The position numbers were made by a program, and so were the translations under genes. Positions 17,808 to 26,641 of a DNA stretch of 64,000 nucleotides are shown here, one piece after another; position 1 is the first letter of the stretch, and each line of letters begins with the position of its first letter. The notes under the pieces were generated by a model, which was not told where the DNA came from, ran no database searches, and was given only the letters and a program-made list of their open reading frames with translations. The stretch comes from DATAVB01 sp040414495 (GTDB lineage Bacteria > Actinomycetota > Actinomycetes > Mycobacteriales > QHCD01): the NCBI GenBank assembly GCA_040414495.1, contig JBEDUI010000282.1, positions 1-64,000 on the forward strand, in the 5' to 3' direction.

Positions 17808-17871
17808 TGTATACGGGGTTGATATGCCTTTCCCAGCAGTCGATCCGGCGGCGTATAAAAGGCGTATAAAT
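17808..17871. promoter_or_regulatory. KdpE-like boxes in the kdpD / K+ transporter intergenic region
   Basis: TGTATACGGGGTTGATATGCC (17808-17828) has cores 11 bp apart on the plus strand. Read on the minus strand, 17871-17851 is TTTATACGCCT followed by TTTATACGC, a near-perfect 11-bp direct repeat and the best copy of the half-site. The boxes lie between divergent kdpD and the KimA-type transporter and may serve both. A 10-bp palindrome GCGTTAACGC is at 17883-17892. Confidence 0.65.
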
Positions 17872-17968
17872 CCGGGGCGTTGGCGTTAACGCAACGTATA
17901 CGAGACCGGACATTGGCCGCAGACGCATTTGACTGGTGCGGCAGGCATCCGTACCGATCGGGGATGGC

Positions 17969-20002
17969 GTGTTCGACGTAGTAAAGCGGCTGCTCATCGG
18001 CCGGGCCCGACGCAATGAGCAGCTGGGCGAAACGCTGCTGCCCAAGTGGCTCGCCCTGCCGGTGTTCGCCTCCGACCCGATTTCCTCTGTCGCCTACGCC
18101 ACTGAGGAAATCGTGCTCGTGCTGGCGTTGGGCGGCGCCGCGTACCTGGCTCTGTCCAAATGGGTCGCGGCGGCGATCGCGGTACTGCTGGCGATCGTGG
18201 TCGCCTCGTACCGACAGACGTGTTACGCCTATCCCGGCGGTGGTGGCGCCTATATCGTCAGCAAGGTGAATTTGGGGGAATCGGCGGCATTGACCGCTGC
18301 TTCGGCCCTGCTGGTCGATTACGTCATGACGGTCGCGGTCTCGATCGTCTCCGGCGTGGTGGCGATCACGTCGGCGGCGCCGGCCTTATCGCCTTACGCC
18401 GTGGAGATGTCGGTCGGTTTCGTCGCGATACTCGCTCTGGCCAATCTGCGTGGGGTCAAGGAAGCCGGTCGGGTTTTCGCCATTCCGACTTATACGTTCA
18501 TTGCCTTGACGTTGTTGATGTTCCTGGTTGCCGCGATCAAGGCCGGAACGACCGGCCTACCCGATGCTTCTACGGCAGGTCAGCAACTGCACCAGACGGC
18601 CAAGGTTGGTGGGCTTTTCACGTTGTTGTTGGTGCTAAGGGCGTTTGCCTCGGGTTGTACGGCGTTGACCGGCGTAGAGGCAATCAGCAACGGCGTGCCG
18701 GCGTTCCGTAAGCCCAAGCCGCGCAACGCCGCGACGACCTTGACGATGATGGGCACGATCGCGATCGTGCTGTTCTCCGGCATTACCGTGCTGGCTTTGG
18801 AGTTGAAGGCGCGGGCGCAGTCCAGCGGCAACCCGTCGGTGATCTCGCAGATCGCGGCCGCGGTCTACGGTCAGCACAACGTCCTGTTCTATTTGTTCCA
18901 GGCCGCGACCGCCGCGATCCTGGTGCTGGCCGCGAATACCGCGTTCAACGGATTCCCCATGCTGGCCTCGATTCTGGCCCGCGACAGCCATCTGCCCCGG
19001 CAGCTGTACACCCGGGGCGACCGGTTGGTCTTCTCCAACGGGATCCTGCTGCTGGCCGGATTCGCCGCCGCACTGATCATCGGGTTCAACGCCAACCTCG
19101 ATCGGCTGATCCAGCTCTACATCATCGGCGTGTTCACCTCGTTCACCCTCAGCCAGGCCGGCATGGTGCGGCACTGGAACAGCGAGCTGCGCTCCGGTGT
19201 GGACAGTGAGCAGCGGCGCAAGATACGCCGGTCGCAGGCGATCAACCTGACCGGGGCCATCGCGACCGCGGTCGTGCTGATCATCGTGTTCGCAACCAAG
19301 ATCGAGCACGGTGCCTGGCTCGCGGTCGCCGCTATGATTGTGCTTTTCCTGATAATGAAGGGAATCCGCCGGTACTACCTCCGGGTCGAGGCGGAGATCA
19401 TGCCGCAGGAAGAAGGTCCGGTGACGCTGCCCTCGCGGGTGCACGCGATCGTCCTGGTATCCCGGCTGCACAAGCCGGCACTGCGCGCGCTGGCGTTCGC
19501 CCGGGCCACCCGGCCGGACACGCTGGTCGCGCTCACGGTCAACATGGACGAGACCGCGACCCGTGAGCTGGAACGACAATGGGCGAAACGGGATATCCCG
19601 ATACCGTTACGTATTATCGAGTCCCCGTACCGCGAGGTCACCCGGCCCATTCTGGATTATGTGAAGGGAATTCGCCGGGAAAGCCCGCGCGATGTGCTAA
19701 CCGTGTTCGTGCCCGAATACGTGGTCACCCGGTGGTGGCAGTATTTGCTGCACAACCAGAGCGCATTGCGGCTGAAGGCGCGGTTGCTGTTCACCCCTGG
19801 CGTGATGGTCGTCAACGTGCCGTACCAGTTGGGTGTTGCCAGCCAGGGCTGGTTGTCAGGGCCGGCTGGTCAGTCTGGCCCCTCGGGACCGGACGGACAG
19901 TCGGGACCGTCCGGAGCTTCCGGACGCGACGGCTCGACGTCCGCACCGTCCGAGGCGCCGCCGGCGGATATTCCGCCACTTCGTCCGGCCAGCCGGCCCT
20001 AG
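17969..20002 (+). CDS. KimA-type potassium transporter (APC/KUP superfamily)
   Basis: A 677-residue membrane protein with about 12 helices followed by a cytoplasmic domain of about 190 residues. It closely resembles Bacillus KimA (YdaO) in several blocks: DPISSVAYATEEIVLVLALG near the N-terminus, YPGGGGAYIVSKVNLGE, GCTALTGVEAISNGVPAF, RNAATTLTMMGTIAIVLFSG and, in the cytoplasmic part, WWQYLLHNQSALRLKARLLF. KimA imports K+ with protons. The GTG at 17969 gives the usual family N-terminus; a GTG at 17936 would add 11 residues. The last 45 residues are a Gly/Ser/Pro-rich tail. Placement opposite kdpD with shared KdpE-like boxes supports a K+ role. Confidence 0.85.
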   Translation: MFDVVKRLLIGRARRNEQLGETLLPKWLALPVFASDPISSVAYATEEIVLVLALGGAAYLALSKWVAAAIAVLLAIVVASYRQTCYAYPGGGGAYIVSKVNLGESAALTAASALLVDYVMTVAVSIVSGVVAITSAAPALSPYAVEMSVGFVAILALANLRGVKEAGRVFAIPTYTFIALTLLMFLVAAIKAGTTGLPDASTAGQQLHQTAKVGGLFTLLLVLRAFASGCTALTGVEAISNGVPAFRKPKPRNAATTLTMMGTIAIVLFSGITVLALELKARAQSSGNPSVISQIAAAVYGQHNVLFYLFQAATAAILVLAANTAFNGFPMLASILARDSHLPRQLYTRGDRLVFSNGILLLAGFAAALIIGFNANLDRLIQLYIIGVFTSFTLSQAGMVRHWNSELRSGVDSEQRRKIRRSQAINLTGAIATAVVLIIVFATKIEHGAWLAVAAMIVLFLIMKGIRRYYLRVEAEIMPQEEGPVTLPSRVHAIVLVSRLHKPALRALAFARATRPDTLVALTVNMDETATRELERQWAKRDIPIPLRIIESPYREVTRPILDYVKGIRRESPRDVLTVFVPEYVVTRWWQYLLHNQSALRLKARLLFTPGVMVVNVPYQLGVASQGWLSGPAGQSGPSGPDGQSGPSGASGRDGSTSAPSEAPPADIPPLRPASRP

Positions 20003-20038
20003 CGTCGGCCGGCTACGCGAGGACTTAAGAGACATGCT

Positions 20039-21490
20039 CTAGCTGGTGAGCGGTTCCAGCAGTTCGGCCAGCCGTTGGTTGCCGAAATACTGGGCCCAAC
20101 CCAACGGCGTGGCATCGAATCGGGCGTCGTGGATATTCGGGTCGGCGCCCAATTCCAACAATGTGCGCACCATCGGCAGATTGTCCCGGTGCACCGCCTC
20201 GTGCAAAGCCGTCTGCCAGGGCTGTTCGACCGGCACATCGCCGCGGGCCAACGCGTTGACGTCAAAACCGTACTCGACCAGTAACCGGATCGCCTCGGTC
20301 CGTCCACACGCGGCGGCCCACACGGTCAGGCCGGGCCGTTCCTGGCGCGCGGCCGCCACGACATCCCGACCAAGTCTGTCCACAGTGGCCCGATCGGCCT
20401 GCAATGCCGCCGCCACAAAGGCATCGACCGGTCCCAGGTCCGGTGCGGCCGCCCCCTGAGCGATCAGATATTCAGCCACGTTCGGGTACCCCGAGACCTG
20501 CGCCGTCTCGACCGGCGTCTGGCCGTCGGCGAAGGGCATGCTGATATCGACCCCGTTCGCCACCAACAGCGCGACCCGCTCGCCCATCCCGTGCCGCAAC
20601 GCCCACCGCAGCTGGCCACGTACCATTTCCACCGGAGATTCCAGCGCGTCTCCCATCCGCGCCTTCCACGGTCCCCCGTCGCCGCGGCCCAGGCCGTATT
20701 CGAAAAGCAATTCCAAGTGGTCGTTGTCGGGCCCGAACATGCGGTTATACAACGCCTGGCCATCATTGGGGTCGGCGCCGCGGTCGAGCAACAACCGCGC
20801 CAACGCCAGCGAATCCGGGTGCCTGGGCTGGCTTTCCGGCCCCTGCTCGCCCTCGCCAAATACGCCGGTCAGCAGCGTGAACGGGGTCGGCAAGCCGCGC
20901 CACAAATAGCCTTCGTCGGGGTCGGCACCAGCATCGAGTAAAACCCGCGCGGTCGCGAGTACGGCCTCGGTGTCGCGGTCGAGGCGCGAATACGTCAGAT
21001 AGAAAAGCGGCTGCCAATGATTCGGTCCGCCCCGTCGCCTAGCCGCACCAGGATCTTTATCAAGCTCCCGTTGTACGGCGGGCAGATTCGCGGCTGCGGC
21101 CGCCGCCCAAATATGTCCGTAGACGAGATTTTCGGTCAGCATCCGCCGGGCGTCGGCCCAGCGCTTGGGTGAATCGTCGACGTAATTGAGACAGGCCAAT
21201 TGGCAGAATTCATCGGCCGGATTCGTCGCCCGGGTTGGGGTATCCCAGCGGTATTCGGCGATAACCTCCAAGTGGTGCTTGAGCCGGGGCCAACTGGGAA
21301 ATCCGTATTCCCGGGCAATGACCAACTGGGCCGCGCTCAACGGGAATTCGGATAACCGGTCGACCACGTAGCCGCCACGATCAACTCGCTCGATCCCTTC
21401 CGGATCGCCGGCTCGTACGGCCCGTTGCAGGACCCGGGCCGCCTTACGCAGGTGCTCCAGGCTGGCGTTGTCAGGCAGTGCGGTAGGCAC
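20039..21490 (-). CDS. Ankyrin repeat protein
   Basis: A 483-residue soluble protein with scattered ankyrin repeats: LLDAGADPDEGY, LLLDRGADPNDGQ, LLVANGVDISMPFADGQTPVE, LLVEYGFDVNAL and LLELGADPNIHDARFDATPLGWA at the C-terminus. An N-terminal segment (SLEHLRKAARVLQRAV, then YGFPSWPRLKHHLE) recurs in actinobacterial ankyrin proteins. The GTG start is preceded by GAGGAGG at a good distance. It is probably a protein-protein interaction scaffold; partners are unknown. No neighbour suggests a function. Confidence 0.85.
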   Translation of the reverse strand: MPTALPDNASLEHLRKAARVLQRAVRAGDPEGIERVDRGGYVVDRLSEFPLSAAQLVIAREYGFPSWPRLKHHLEVIAEYRWDTPTRATNPADEFCQLACLNYVDDSPKRWADARRMLTENLVYGHIWAAAAAANLPAVQRELDKDPGAARRRGGPNHWQPLFYLTYSRLDRDTEAVLATARVLLDAGADPDEGYLWRGLPTPFTLLTGVFGEGEQGPESQPRHPDSLALARLLLDRGADPNDGQALYNRMFGPDNDHLELLFEYGLGRGDGGPWKARMGDALESPVEMVRGQLRWALRHGMGERVALLVANGVDISMPFADGQTPVETAQVSGYPNVAEYLIAQGAAAPDLGPVDAFVAAALQADRATVDRLGRDVVAAARQERPGLTVWAAACGRTEAIRLLVEYGFDVNALARGDVPVEQPWQTALHEAVHRDNLPMVRTLLELGADPNIHDARFDATPLGWAQYFGNQRLAELLEPLTS

Positions 21491-21727
21491 GATGGCCTCC
21501 TCTCGTAACGCCTGATGTCCGCATCCTCAGGCCGAAAGGAGTCCACAAACGCTCTGGCCAAGCGATCAGGTGGGCTGTGCCCTTTCCGCGGACCGGAGGC
21601 TCCCTGCGTGCCGGCCAGATCGTAACCACATCCGATCCGCCCGCTCAACCACCTGACCCGTGATCATGCCCGAAGCGCCGGGCGAGCGGACCCATTTCTG
21701 CATGAACTTGACGGGCGAATCGCCGGA

Positions 21728-22132
21728 TCAGTGGATGACCATTCCGGCCGAACGCAGCGACTCCTCGACCCGGAGCCGTTCGATTTCGCGATCCATGCCC
21801 TCTTCGGGCAGCTCATCCAGGTGCTGCTCGACCGCCATCGCGGCGCAGGCCTGGATCAGCAGCGAGTCGTAGGCGCGCCACGTACCGACCCGGCGGATCA
21901 TCGGTGTTCCCGGTTCGAACTCATCGAGCATTCGGTGCAGGCGGCGCAAATCGGCCGCGACGGCTTGGATCGGTCGACCCGCTGGGCACAGTGCCCGTGG
22001 CTTGAGCCGTCGGGCCACCCGGGCCACTGTTTTGGGCGCATGAAGCAACAGCCAACCTGCCGCGCTAGGAGCAATCACGACGACCGCATACGTAAGCACG
22101 TTGGCGAGCGGGAACCCGGCCTCGCCGGCCAT
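21728..22132 (-). CDS. Hypothetical membrane-anchored protein
   Basis: A 134-residue protein with one N-terminal hydrophobic segment (residues about 10-31, NVLTYAVVVIAPSAAGWLLL) followed by a basic helical cytoplasmic part (KTVARVARRLKPR) and an acidic C-terminal helix rich in Glu and Arg. I do not recognise the family. The ATG at 22132 has no clear ribosome site; the reading frame continues upstream for hundreds of codons but there it is only the antisense of the sialidase-fold gene. Confidence 0.55.
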   Translation of the reverse strand: MAGEAGFPLANVLTYAVVVIAPSAAGWLLLHAPKTVARVARRLKPRALCPAGRPIQAVAADLRRLHRMLDEFEPGTPMIRRVGTWRAYDSLLIQACAAMAVEQHLDELPEEGMDREIERLRVEESLRSAGMVIH

Positions 22133-22500
22133 GGTGAATTCTAACGTGCGGCTGACGGTCTGCGGCCCCGCAATGACGCCGATTTCGCTCGTCGCCGGGT
22201 CTCGCCACGACAGGCGAACGGCTACCGAACGAGTCCGACATGTCTCCCACGCTAGCCGGCGACAAGCCGGGTTGCCGCGAGATGCCGGCCACGGAGCGCA
22301 CCCATAACACGGCGGCGGAATTCCGCGGCCCACGCTCCCTGTCACACGCGCGAGATCGGTCTGCCACGTGAGCTGTGGCTCTGCTCCAACGTATGGAGCA
22401 GAGCCACAGGCGAGCTGGACTGGAAGCCGGCCCCTGGTTCGCGGAGTCAAAGCCGAAACCACCGGCAGCCCCGCTGCAGCACCGCGACGAGAGTGGACCC
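22133..22500. other. Intergenic region without a recognisable gene
   Basis: These 368 bp separate the membrane-protein gene from the MoaD-like gene. Apart from the strong hairpin at 22373-22409, I see no gene, RNA or repeat. It should hold the promoter of the membrane-protein gene. Confidence 0.6.
22373..22409 (-). terminator. Hairpin downstream of the MoaD-like gene
   Basis: A perfect 15-bp stem (CTGTGGCTCTGCTCC with its complement) closes a 7-nt loop, about 90 bp past the stop of the MoaD-like gene. It is the likely transcription end of the sialidase-fold/MoaD pair. Confidence 0.75.
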
Positions 22501-22785
22501 TCAGCCGCCCGCGACCGAGGCGATGATGTAGACCTCGCCGCCGTCCCGCAACGGAGCGGCCAGGCCACCGCAGCCACGCGACTCCATGCCATCCAGGAAT
22601 ACGTTGACGTACCGGCGCAACTCGCCCTGCTCGGTCCGTATCCGACGCTCCAGCCGCGGGTACCCAGCGGCTAGCTGCTCGAACAGGTCGCCGAGCGTGG
22701 CACCATCCGCTAACTGCGCATCGAGCGTCCGCGCGCCGCCACAGTCGCTGCGCAGCACCCCGGGCAACCGGACCGTCACCCGCAT
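22501..22785 (-). CDS. MoaD/ThiS-family ubiquitin-like sulphur carrier
   Basis: A 94-residue beta-grasp protein. It begins MRVTVRLPGVLR and ends in the diagnostic di-glycine SVAGG, the C-terminus that is adenylated and thiocarboxylated in MoaD and ThiS. The middle segment VNVFLDGMESRGCGG and DGGEVYIIASVAGG match the family pattern. It lies 5 bp downstream of the sialidase-fold gene and is co-transcribed with it; no moa or thi genes are adjacent. A sulphur-carrier role outside molybdopterin synthesis is possible. Confidence 0.88.
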   Translation of the reverse strand: MRVTVRLPGVLRSDCGGARTLDAQLADGATLGDLFEQLAAGYPRLERRIRTEQGELRRYVNVFLDGMESRGCGGLAAPLRDGGEVYIIASVAGG

Positions 22786-22790
22786 CGCGA

Positions 22791-23882
22791 TCAGTCCACC
22801 ACCGCGGCGCGGACGCACAACACGTCGGGCAGGTGCGCGGCGACCAAACGCCACGACTCCCCCTCGTCGGCGCTCGCGTACACCTCGCCGGCGCGGCTGC
22901 CGAAATAGACCCCGGCCGGGTCGGCGTCGTCGCAGGCCATCGCATCGCGCAAGACCGAGGCGTAATACGGCTGCTCGGGCAGACCGGCCGACAGCGCCGA
23001 CCAGGAGCCGCCGGCATCCTCGGACCGGTACACCCGGCACCGCTCCTGCGGCGGGAACCGCCGCCCGTCCGCGTGCAACGGGAAGTTGTAGATCACCTCG
23101 GGCCGGTGCGGATGCACCACCATCGCGAACCCGAAGTCGCTCGGCAACCCGTCCGCGATCGACGACCAGGTCGCCCCGGCGTCCTCAGATCGGTAAACGC
23201 CGTGGTGATTCTGGGCGAAATATCGCTCCGGCCGATCGGGATTCTGCGCGACCTTGTGCACACATTGGCCGAATTCCGGATACTCGTTCTCTGGCATGAA
23301 ATACGCCCGAATTCCGGTGTTGCTCGCCTCCCAACTCGCCCCGGCGTCCTTGCTCCGGTAGACCCCGCCGGTCGACATCGCCACCAGCAGCTCATCGGCC
23401 TCGGTCGGATGCGGCAACACCGTATGCACCGCCTTGCCGCCGAACCCGGGTGTCCACTGTGGCCGGTGCGGGTGGTCCCACAGGCCACGTACCAATTCGA
23501 ACGAACGGCCCCCATCCTGCGACCGGAACAGCGCCGAGGGCTGCACACCCGCATACACGACATCCGGCTCGCCGGCCCGCCCCGGCGCCAGCTGCCACAC
23601 CTGTTCCAACGCCGCCTTGGTATCGGCCGGAAACGCGATCGGCGCGTGCTCGGGCTCGTCCCAGGTCTCGCCCAGATCGTCGCTGGTAGCCACGCTCGGC
23701 CCGAAATGCGAGCTGGTTACACCGGCCAGCAACCGAGTCGGCCGGCGGCGGGTGTCGATGGCGAACGAATAGACCGCGGTCATCGGGAAATGCGGCCCGC
23801 TCACCTGCCAATTGCGGCGGTCGTCCGCGCTGCGGGCCAGAAACAGCCCCTTGCCGGTACCGATCGCGAGAAGCACGGTCAT
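22791..23882 (-). CDS. WD40/BNR-repeat (exo-alpha-sialidase-fold) protein
   Basis: A 363-residue beta-propeller protein with repeated Asp-box motifs: SDDLGETWDE, SQDGGRSFE, SKDAGASWE, SEDAGATWSS, SEDAGGSWSA and SADEGESWR, spaced along the chain. There is no signal peptide and no sialidase active-site arginine triad that I can identify, so it is better described as a BNR-fold protein than an enzyme. It is coupled to the MoaD-like gene 5 bp downstream. The function of such pairs is not established. Confidence 0.85.
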   Translation of the reverse strand: MTVLLAIGTGKGLFLARSADDRRNWQVSGPHFPMTAVYSFAIDTRRRPTRLLAGVTSSHFGPSVATSDDLGETWDEPEHAPIAFPADTKAALEQVWQLAPGRAGEPDVVYAGVQPSALFRSQDGGRSFELVRGLWDHPHRPQWTPGFGGKAVHTVLPHPTEADELLVAMSTGGVYRSKDAGASWEASNTGIRAYFMPENEYPEFGQCVHKVAQNPDRPERYFAQNHHGVYRSEDAGATWSSIADGLPSDFGFAMVVHPHRPEVIYNFPLHADGRRFPPQERCRVYRSEDAGGSWSALSAGLPEQPYYASVLRDAMACDDADPAGVYFGSRAGEVYASADEGESWRLVAAHLPDVLCVRAAVVD

Positions 23883-23944
23883 GGTCGTGATCCCTTCGGC
23901 GGTGCACTGATCGGGTCAGTATGCACGCCGGTACCGACAAAAAT

Positions 23945-24694
23945 TCACGAACGACCGGTGTGAAAGGACCGGAACAGCTCGGCCAGCCGGCCTTCGGGCA
24001 ATCCCACCCGTGCCGCGTTGGCGGCCAGTTCGGCGCGGAGCCGGTCAGCCAGCCCAGCCATATGCGATGTCTGGCTCGTATGCGCCTGCAGCGCGGCCAC
24101 CTTGGCCTCGAAGGTGTCGGTCACATCCACATACGTATTGAGCGTGGGCGCGGCAATGATCCAGACCTCGTTCGCCCGCCAGGAGGCCAGATCCTCGTCG
24201 TTGAACAACTCCGGGTGGATGTACTGGTTGGCCGCGTCGGGATAGACCGCGCACATTGTCGCCTCGCCGACCGCGATGTGGTCGGGGTGGTTGTTGACGA
24301 CCCGGTCCCAGGTCCGTTCCGGCGAGAGCGTCAGCACCCGGTCCGGCCGCACCCGGCGGATCTGGCGGGCGATGTCGCGCCGCAGTTCGAGGGTCACCTG
24401 CACCCGGCTGTCCGGGTACCCGAGGAACGTCACGTCGCTGACCCCGACCGCGGCCGCCGCCGCGCGCGCTTCGTTCTCGCGCACCTGCGGTACCTGATCG
24501 CGCGGGGTGTCGCCGGACTGGCCCGAGTCGCCCCTGGTCGCGATGCAGTATGAGACTTCGATGCCGGCCTTGGTCCAGGCCGCGATCGTGGCGCCCGCGC
24601 CGAAATCCAGGTCGTCCGGATGCGCGGTCACCACGAGAATCCGTTCCACACCGGCCGAATCGCTGCCATCCACGTACTGTGCGCTGCTCGTCAT
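23945..24694 (-). CDS. PIG-L/LmbE-family N-acetyl-sugar deacetylase
   Basis: A 249-residue zinc-dependent deacetylase of the PIG-L family, which includes mycothiol-pathway MshB and the mycothiol conjugate amidase Mca. The zinc motif AHPDDLDFG (residues about 23-31) and the second ligand region NNHPDHIAVGEA are intact. The substrate is not determined; in actinobacteria, GlcNAc-inositol, mycothiol conjugates or antibiotic precursors are used. It diverges from the sulfatase, sharing a 117-bp promoter region. Confidence 0.9.
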   Translation of the reverse strand: MTSSAQYVDGSDSAGVERILVVTAHPDDLDFGAGATIAAWTKAGIEVSYCIATRGDSGQSGDTPRDQVPQVRENEARAAAAAVGVSDVTFLGYPDSRVQVTLELRRDIARQIRRVRPDRVLTLSPERTWDRVVNNHPDHIAVGEATMCAVYPDAANQYIHPELFNDEDLASWRANEVWIIAAPTLNTYVDVTDTFEAKVAALQAHTSQTSHMAGLADRLRAELAANAARVGLPEGRLAELFRSFHTGRS

Positions 24695-24811
24695 GGCCGG
24701 CGACTCTACTGCCGTACGGCGGTCCGTGGGGCGGCCAGTTCCGGCGCTGTACGGAATAGCTCAGCGAATAAAGTGGCCGCATCGGAATCACGTAACCCGA
24801 GGAGACGACTC

Positions 24812-26269
24812 GTGTCGAAGGCGCCCAACATCGTCCTGCTGATGACCGACCAACAACGAGCCGGTTTCACCCGGGCCGACGGATTCGCACTCGATACGAT
24901 GCCGTTCCTGGATTCCTTCGCGGCGACCGGTGTCCGGCTGCCGAATGCTTACACCACCTCACCGGTCTGTGTGCCGGCCCGGACCAGCCTGCTCACCGGG
25001 CGGTGGCCGTCGGCTAACCGGGTCCGGCAAAACCACGTCCACGAGGTCACCCGCGGCCCGGACGTGCTTGATGTGCTGCGTACCGCCGGATATTCGCTGC
25101 ATTTCGCGGGCAAGCCGCACATGTACCGCCAGCCCGCGGATTTCGACACTTACGCCGGGCCTTATTGGCACGAGCGCGGGCCGGAGGATTCCGGACAGGA
25201 CAAGGAATTCGCCGACTGGCTCCATTCGATCGATCACGGACCGGCGCTGGCGCCGACGCCGTTCGACTTGGAGCGGCAATTTCCGTACCGCATTGTCAGC
25301 GACTCCATTGCCGCTCTCGACAATCGAACCGACGACAAACCGTTCTTCCTGTGGACCTCGCTGCCCGAGCCGCACAACCCGTACCAGGTGCCGGAGCCGT
25401 ATTTCTCACTCTTTCCCGAGGACGCCGTACCCGATCGCATCGCCGGGCCGGAGGCGATCACCGACAAGGGCGAGAGCTGGCGATGGCTGCACGATCTGGT
25501 GGAGAGCAAGCGACCGGGATTCGACAAGCTGTGGCGGCGATACCGGGCCAGCTACTGCGGGATGCTCCGGCTGATCGACGACCAGTTGCGGCGGCTCATT
25601 ACCGCGTTGCGGGAGCGCGGGTTGTACGAGAATACGGTCTTTTTCTTCATTTCCGACCACGGTGACTACGTCGGGGATTACGGCCTGCAGCGCAAGGGCG
25701 CCGGCCTGCCGGAAGTGCTGATGCGGGTTCCGTTCCGCGTCGTCGGGCCGGGCATCGATCCGGCCCGGCGGGAGGATTTCGTCTCGCTGGCGGACGTATT
25801 TCCGACCATCTGCGAGCTGGCCGGCCAGCCGATTCCGTTCGGTGTGCAGGGGCGGAGCCTGCTGCCGCTACTGTCCGGTGAGGACTATCCCGCGACCGAA
25901 TTCGACAGCATGTACGCCGAGGGCGGATTCGGCGGGTTGCCGTACGACGCGTCCGAGCGCCCGCACCTGCATTTCAACTACGACGGGCCGACGTACGACG
26001 AGCTGAACTCGATGACCCAGAGCGGGACGACCCGGATGGTCCGGTTAGGACAGTGGAAGCTCAGCTACGACGTACTCGGCCGGGGCGAACTGTACGACCT
26101 ACAGTCCGACCCGGCCGAACTGCACAACCGGTGGGACGATCCGAGCGCCGCCGAGGCCCGGGCCCAGCTGACCGAACGGTTGCTGCGTTGGTCGTTGCGG
26201 GTCGCCGACGATCTCCCGGAAACCCCGCAATACCAGCCCAAGCGGGCCGCCCACAACTGGTATGCGTGA
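24812..26269 (+). CDS. Sulfatase, cysteine-type
   Basis: A 485-residue sulfatase of the alkaline phosphatase superfamily. The N-terminal metal site is PNIVLLMTDQQR and the catalytic motif is CVPAR within SPVCVPARTSLLTG. Its cysteine (about residue 52) must be converted to formylglycine. The C-terminal metal motif ISDHGDYVGDYG is intact. It should hydrolyse an organic sulphate ester; there is no signal peptide, so it is cytoplasmic. The GTG at 24812 follows GAGGAGACG; an in-frame extension to 24620 overlaps the divergent deacetylase gene and is rejected. No formylglycine-generating enzyme gene is in the window. Confidence 0.92.
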   Translation: MSKAPNIVLLMTDQQRAGFTRADGFALDTMPFLDSFAATGVRLPNAYTTSPVCVPARTSLLTGRWPSANRVRQNHVHEVTRGPDVLDVLRTAGYSLHFAGKPHMYRQPADFDTYAGPYWHERGPEDSGQDKEFADWLHSIDHGPALAPTPFDLERQFPYRIVSDSIAALDNRTDDKPFFLWTSLPEPHNPYQVPEPYFSLFPEDAVPDRIAGPEAITDKGESWRWLHDLVESKRPGFDKLWRRYRASYCGMLRLIDDQLRRLITALRERGLYENTVFFFISDHGDYVGDYGLQRKGAGLPEVLMRVPFRVVGPGIDPARREDFVSLADVFPTICELAGQPIPFGVQGRSLLPLLSGEDYPATEFDSMYAEGGFGGLPYDASERPHLHFNYDGPTYDELNSMTQSGTTRMVRLGQWKLSYDVLGRGELYDLQSDPAELHNRWDDPSAAEARAQLTERLLRWSLRVADDLPETPQYQPKRAAHNWYA

Positions 26270-26641
26270 TTAGGGGCGGGTCAGCAGCTCCATGTTGTGA
26301 CCGTCCGGGTCGACGAAATAGACGCCCCGGCCACCGCCGCGGTGGTTGATCTCCTTCGGCTGGTGGTGGCCGGGATCGGCGAAATAGTCCACACCGGACT
26401 GTTGGATCCGGGCGAACGAGGCGTCGAATTCGGCCTCGCTGACCAGAAACGCATAATGCTGCGACCGGACCTGCGATGCGTCCGCGTCGGCAAAATCGAG
26501 CGTTACGCCATTGCTCAACTGAATCGGCAGAAATGGTCCAGTCTGCGCGCCGACCGGCACACCGAGAATGTCGCCGAGAAAGTTCGAGGACGCGGCCTTG
26601 TCCCGTGACCAGACGATGGTGTGGTTGAGTTCGATGCTCAT
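26270..26641 (-). CDS. Glyoxalase/VOC-family protein
   Basis: A 123-residue vicinal-oxygen-chelate fold protein with two beta-alpha-beta-beta-beta halves. It begins LNHTIVWSRDKAASSNFLGD and ends YFVDPDGHNMELL, the usual metal-ligand ends of the fold. The ATG at 26641 follows GGAAAGGA and overlaps the stop of the upstream SnoaL-like gene by 1 bp (TGATG). A dioxygenase, isomerase or resistance role cannot be distinguished. Confidence 0.88.
   Translation of the reverse strand: MSIELNHTIVWSRDKAASSNFLGDILGVPVGAQTGPFLPIQLSNGVTLDFADADASQVRSQHYAFLVSEAEFDASFARIQQSGVDYFADPGHHQPKEINHRGGGRGVYFVDPDGHNMELLTRP

Noticed and set aside
17739..17968. c-di-AMP (ydaO) riboswitch upstream of the KimA-type transporter
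   Set aside because: KimA genes in Bacillus have this riboswitch, but the conserved ydaO core is not seen here; the leader instead holds 11-bp repeated KdpE-like boxes.
21728..23017. 429-codon frame containing the 134-residue membrane protein
   Set aside because: The upstream part is an off-frame reading of the sialidase-fold and MoaD genes; only the final 134 codons look like a protein.
22791..23882. True secreted sialidase
   Set aside because: Asp-box repeats are present but there is no signal peptide and no identifiable catalytic arginine triad or nucleophile tyrosine.
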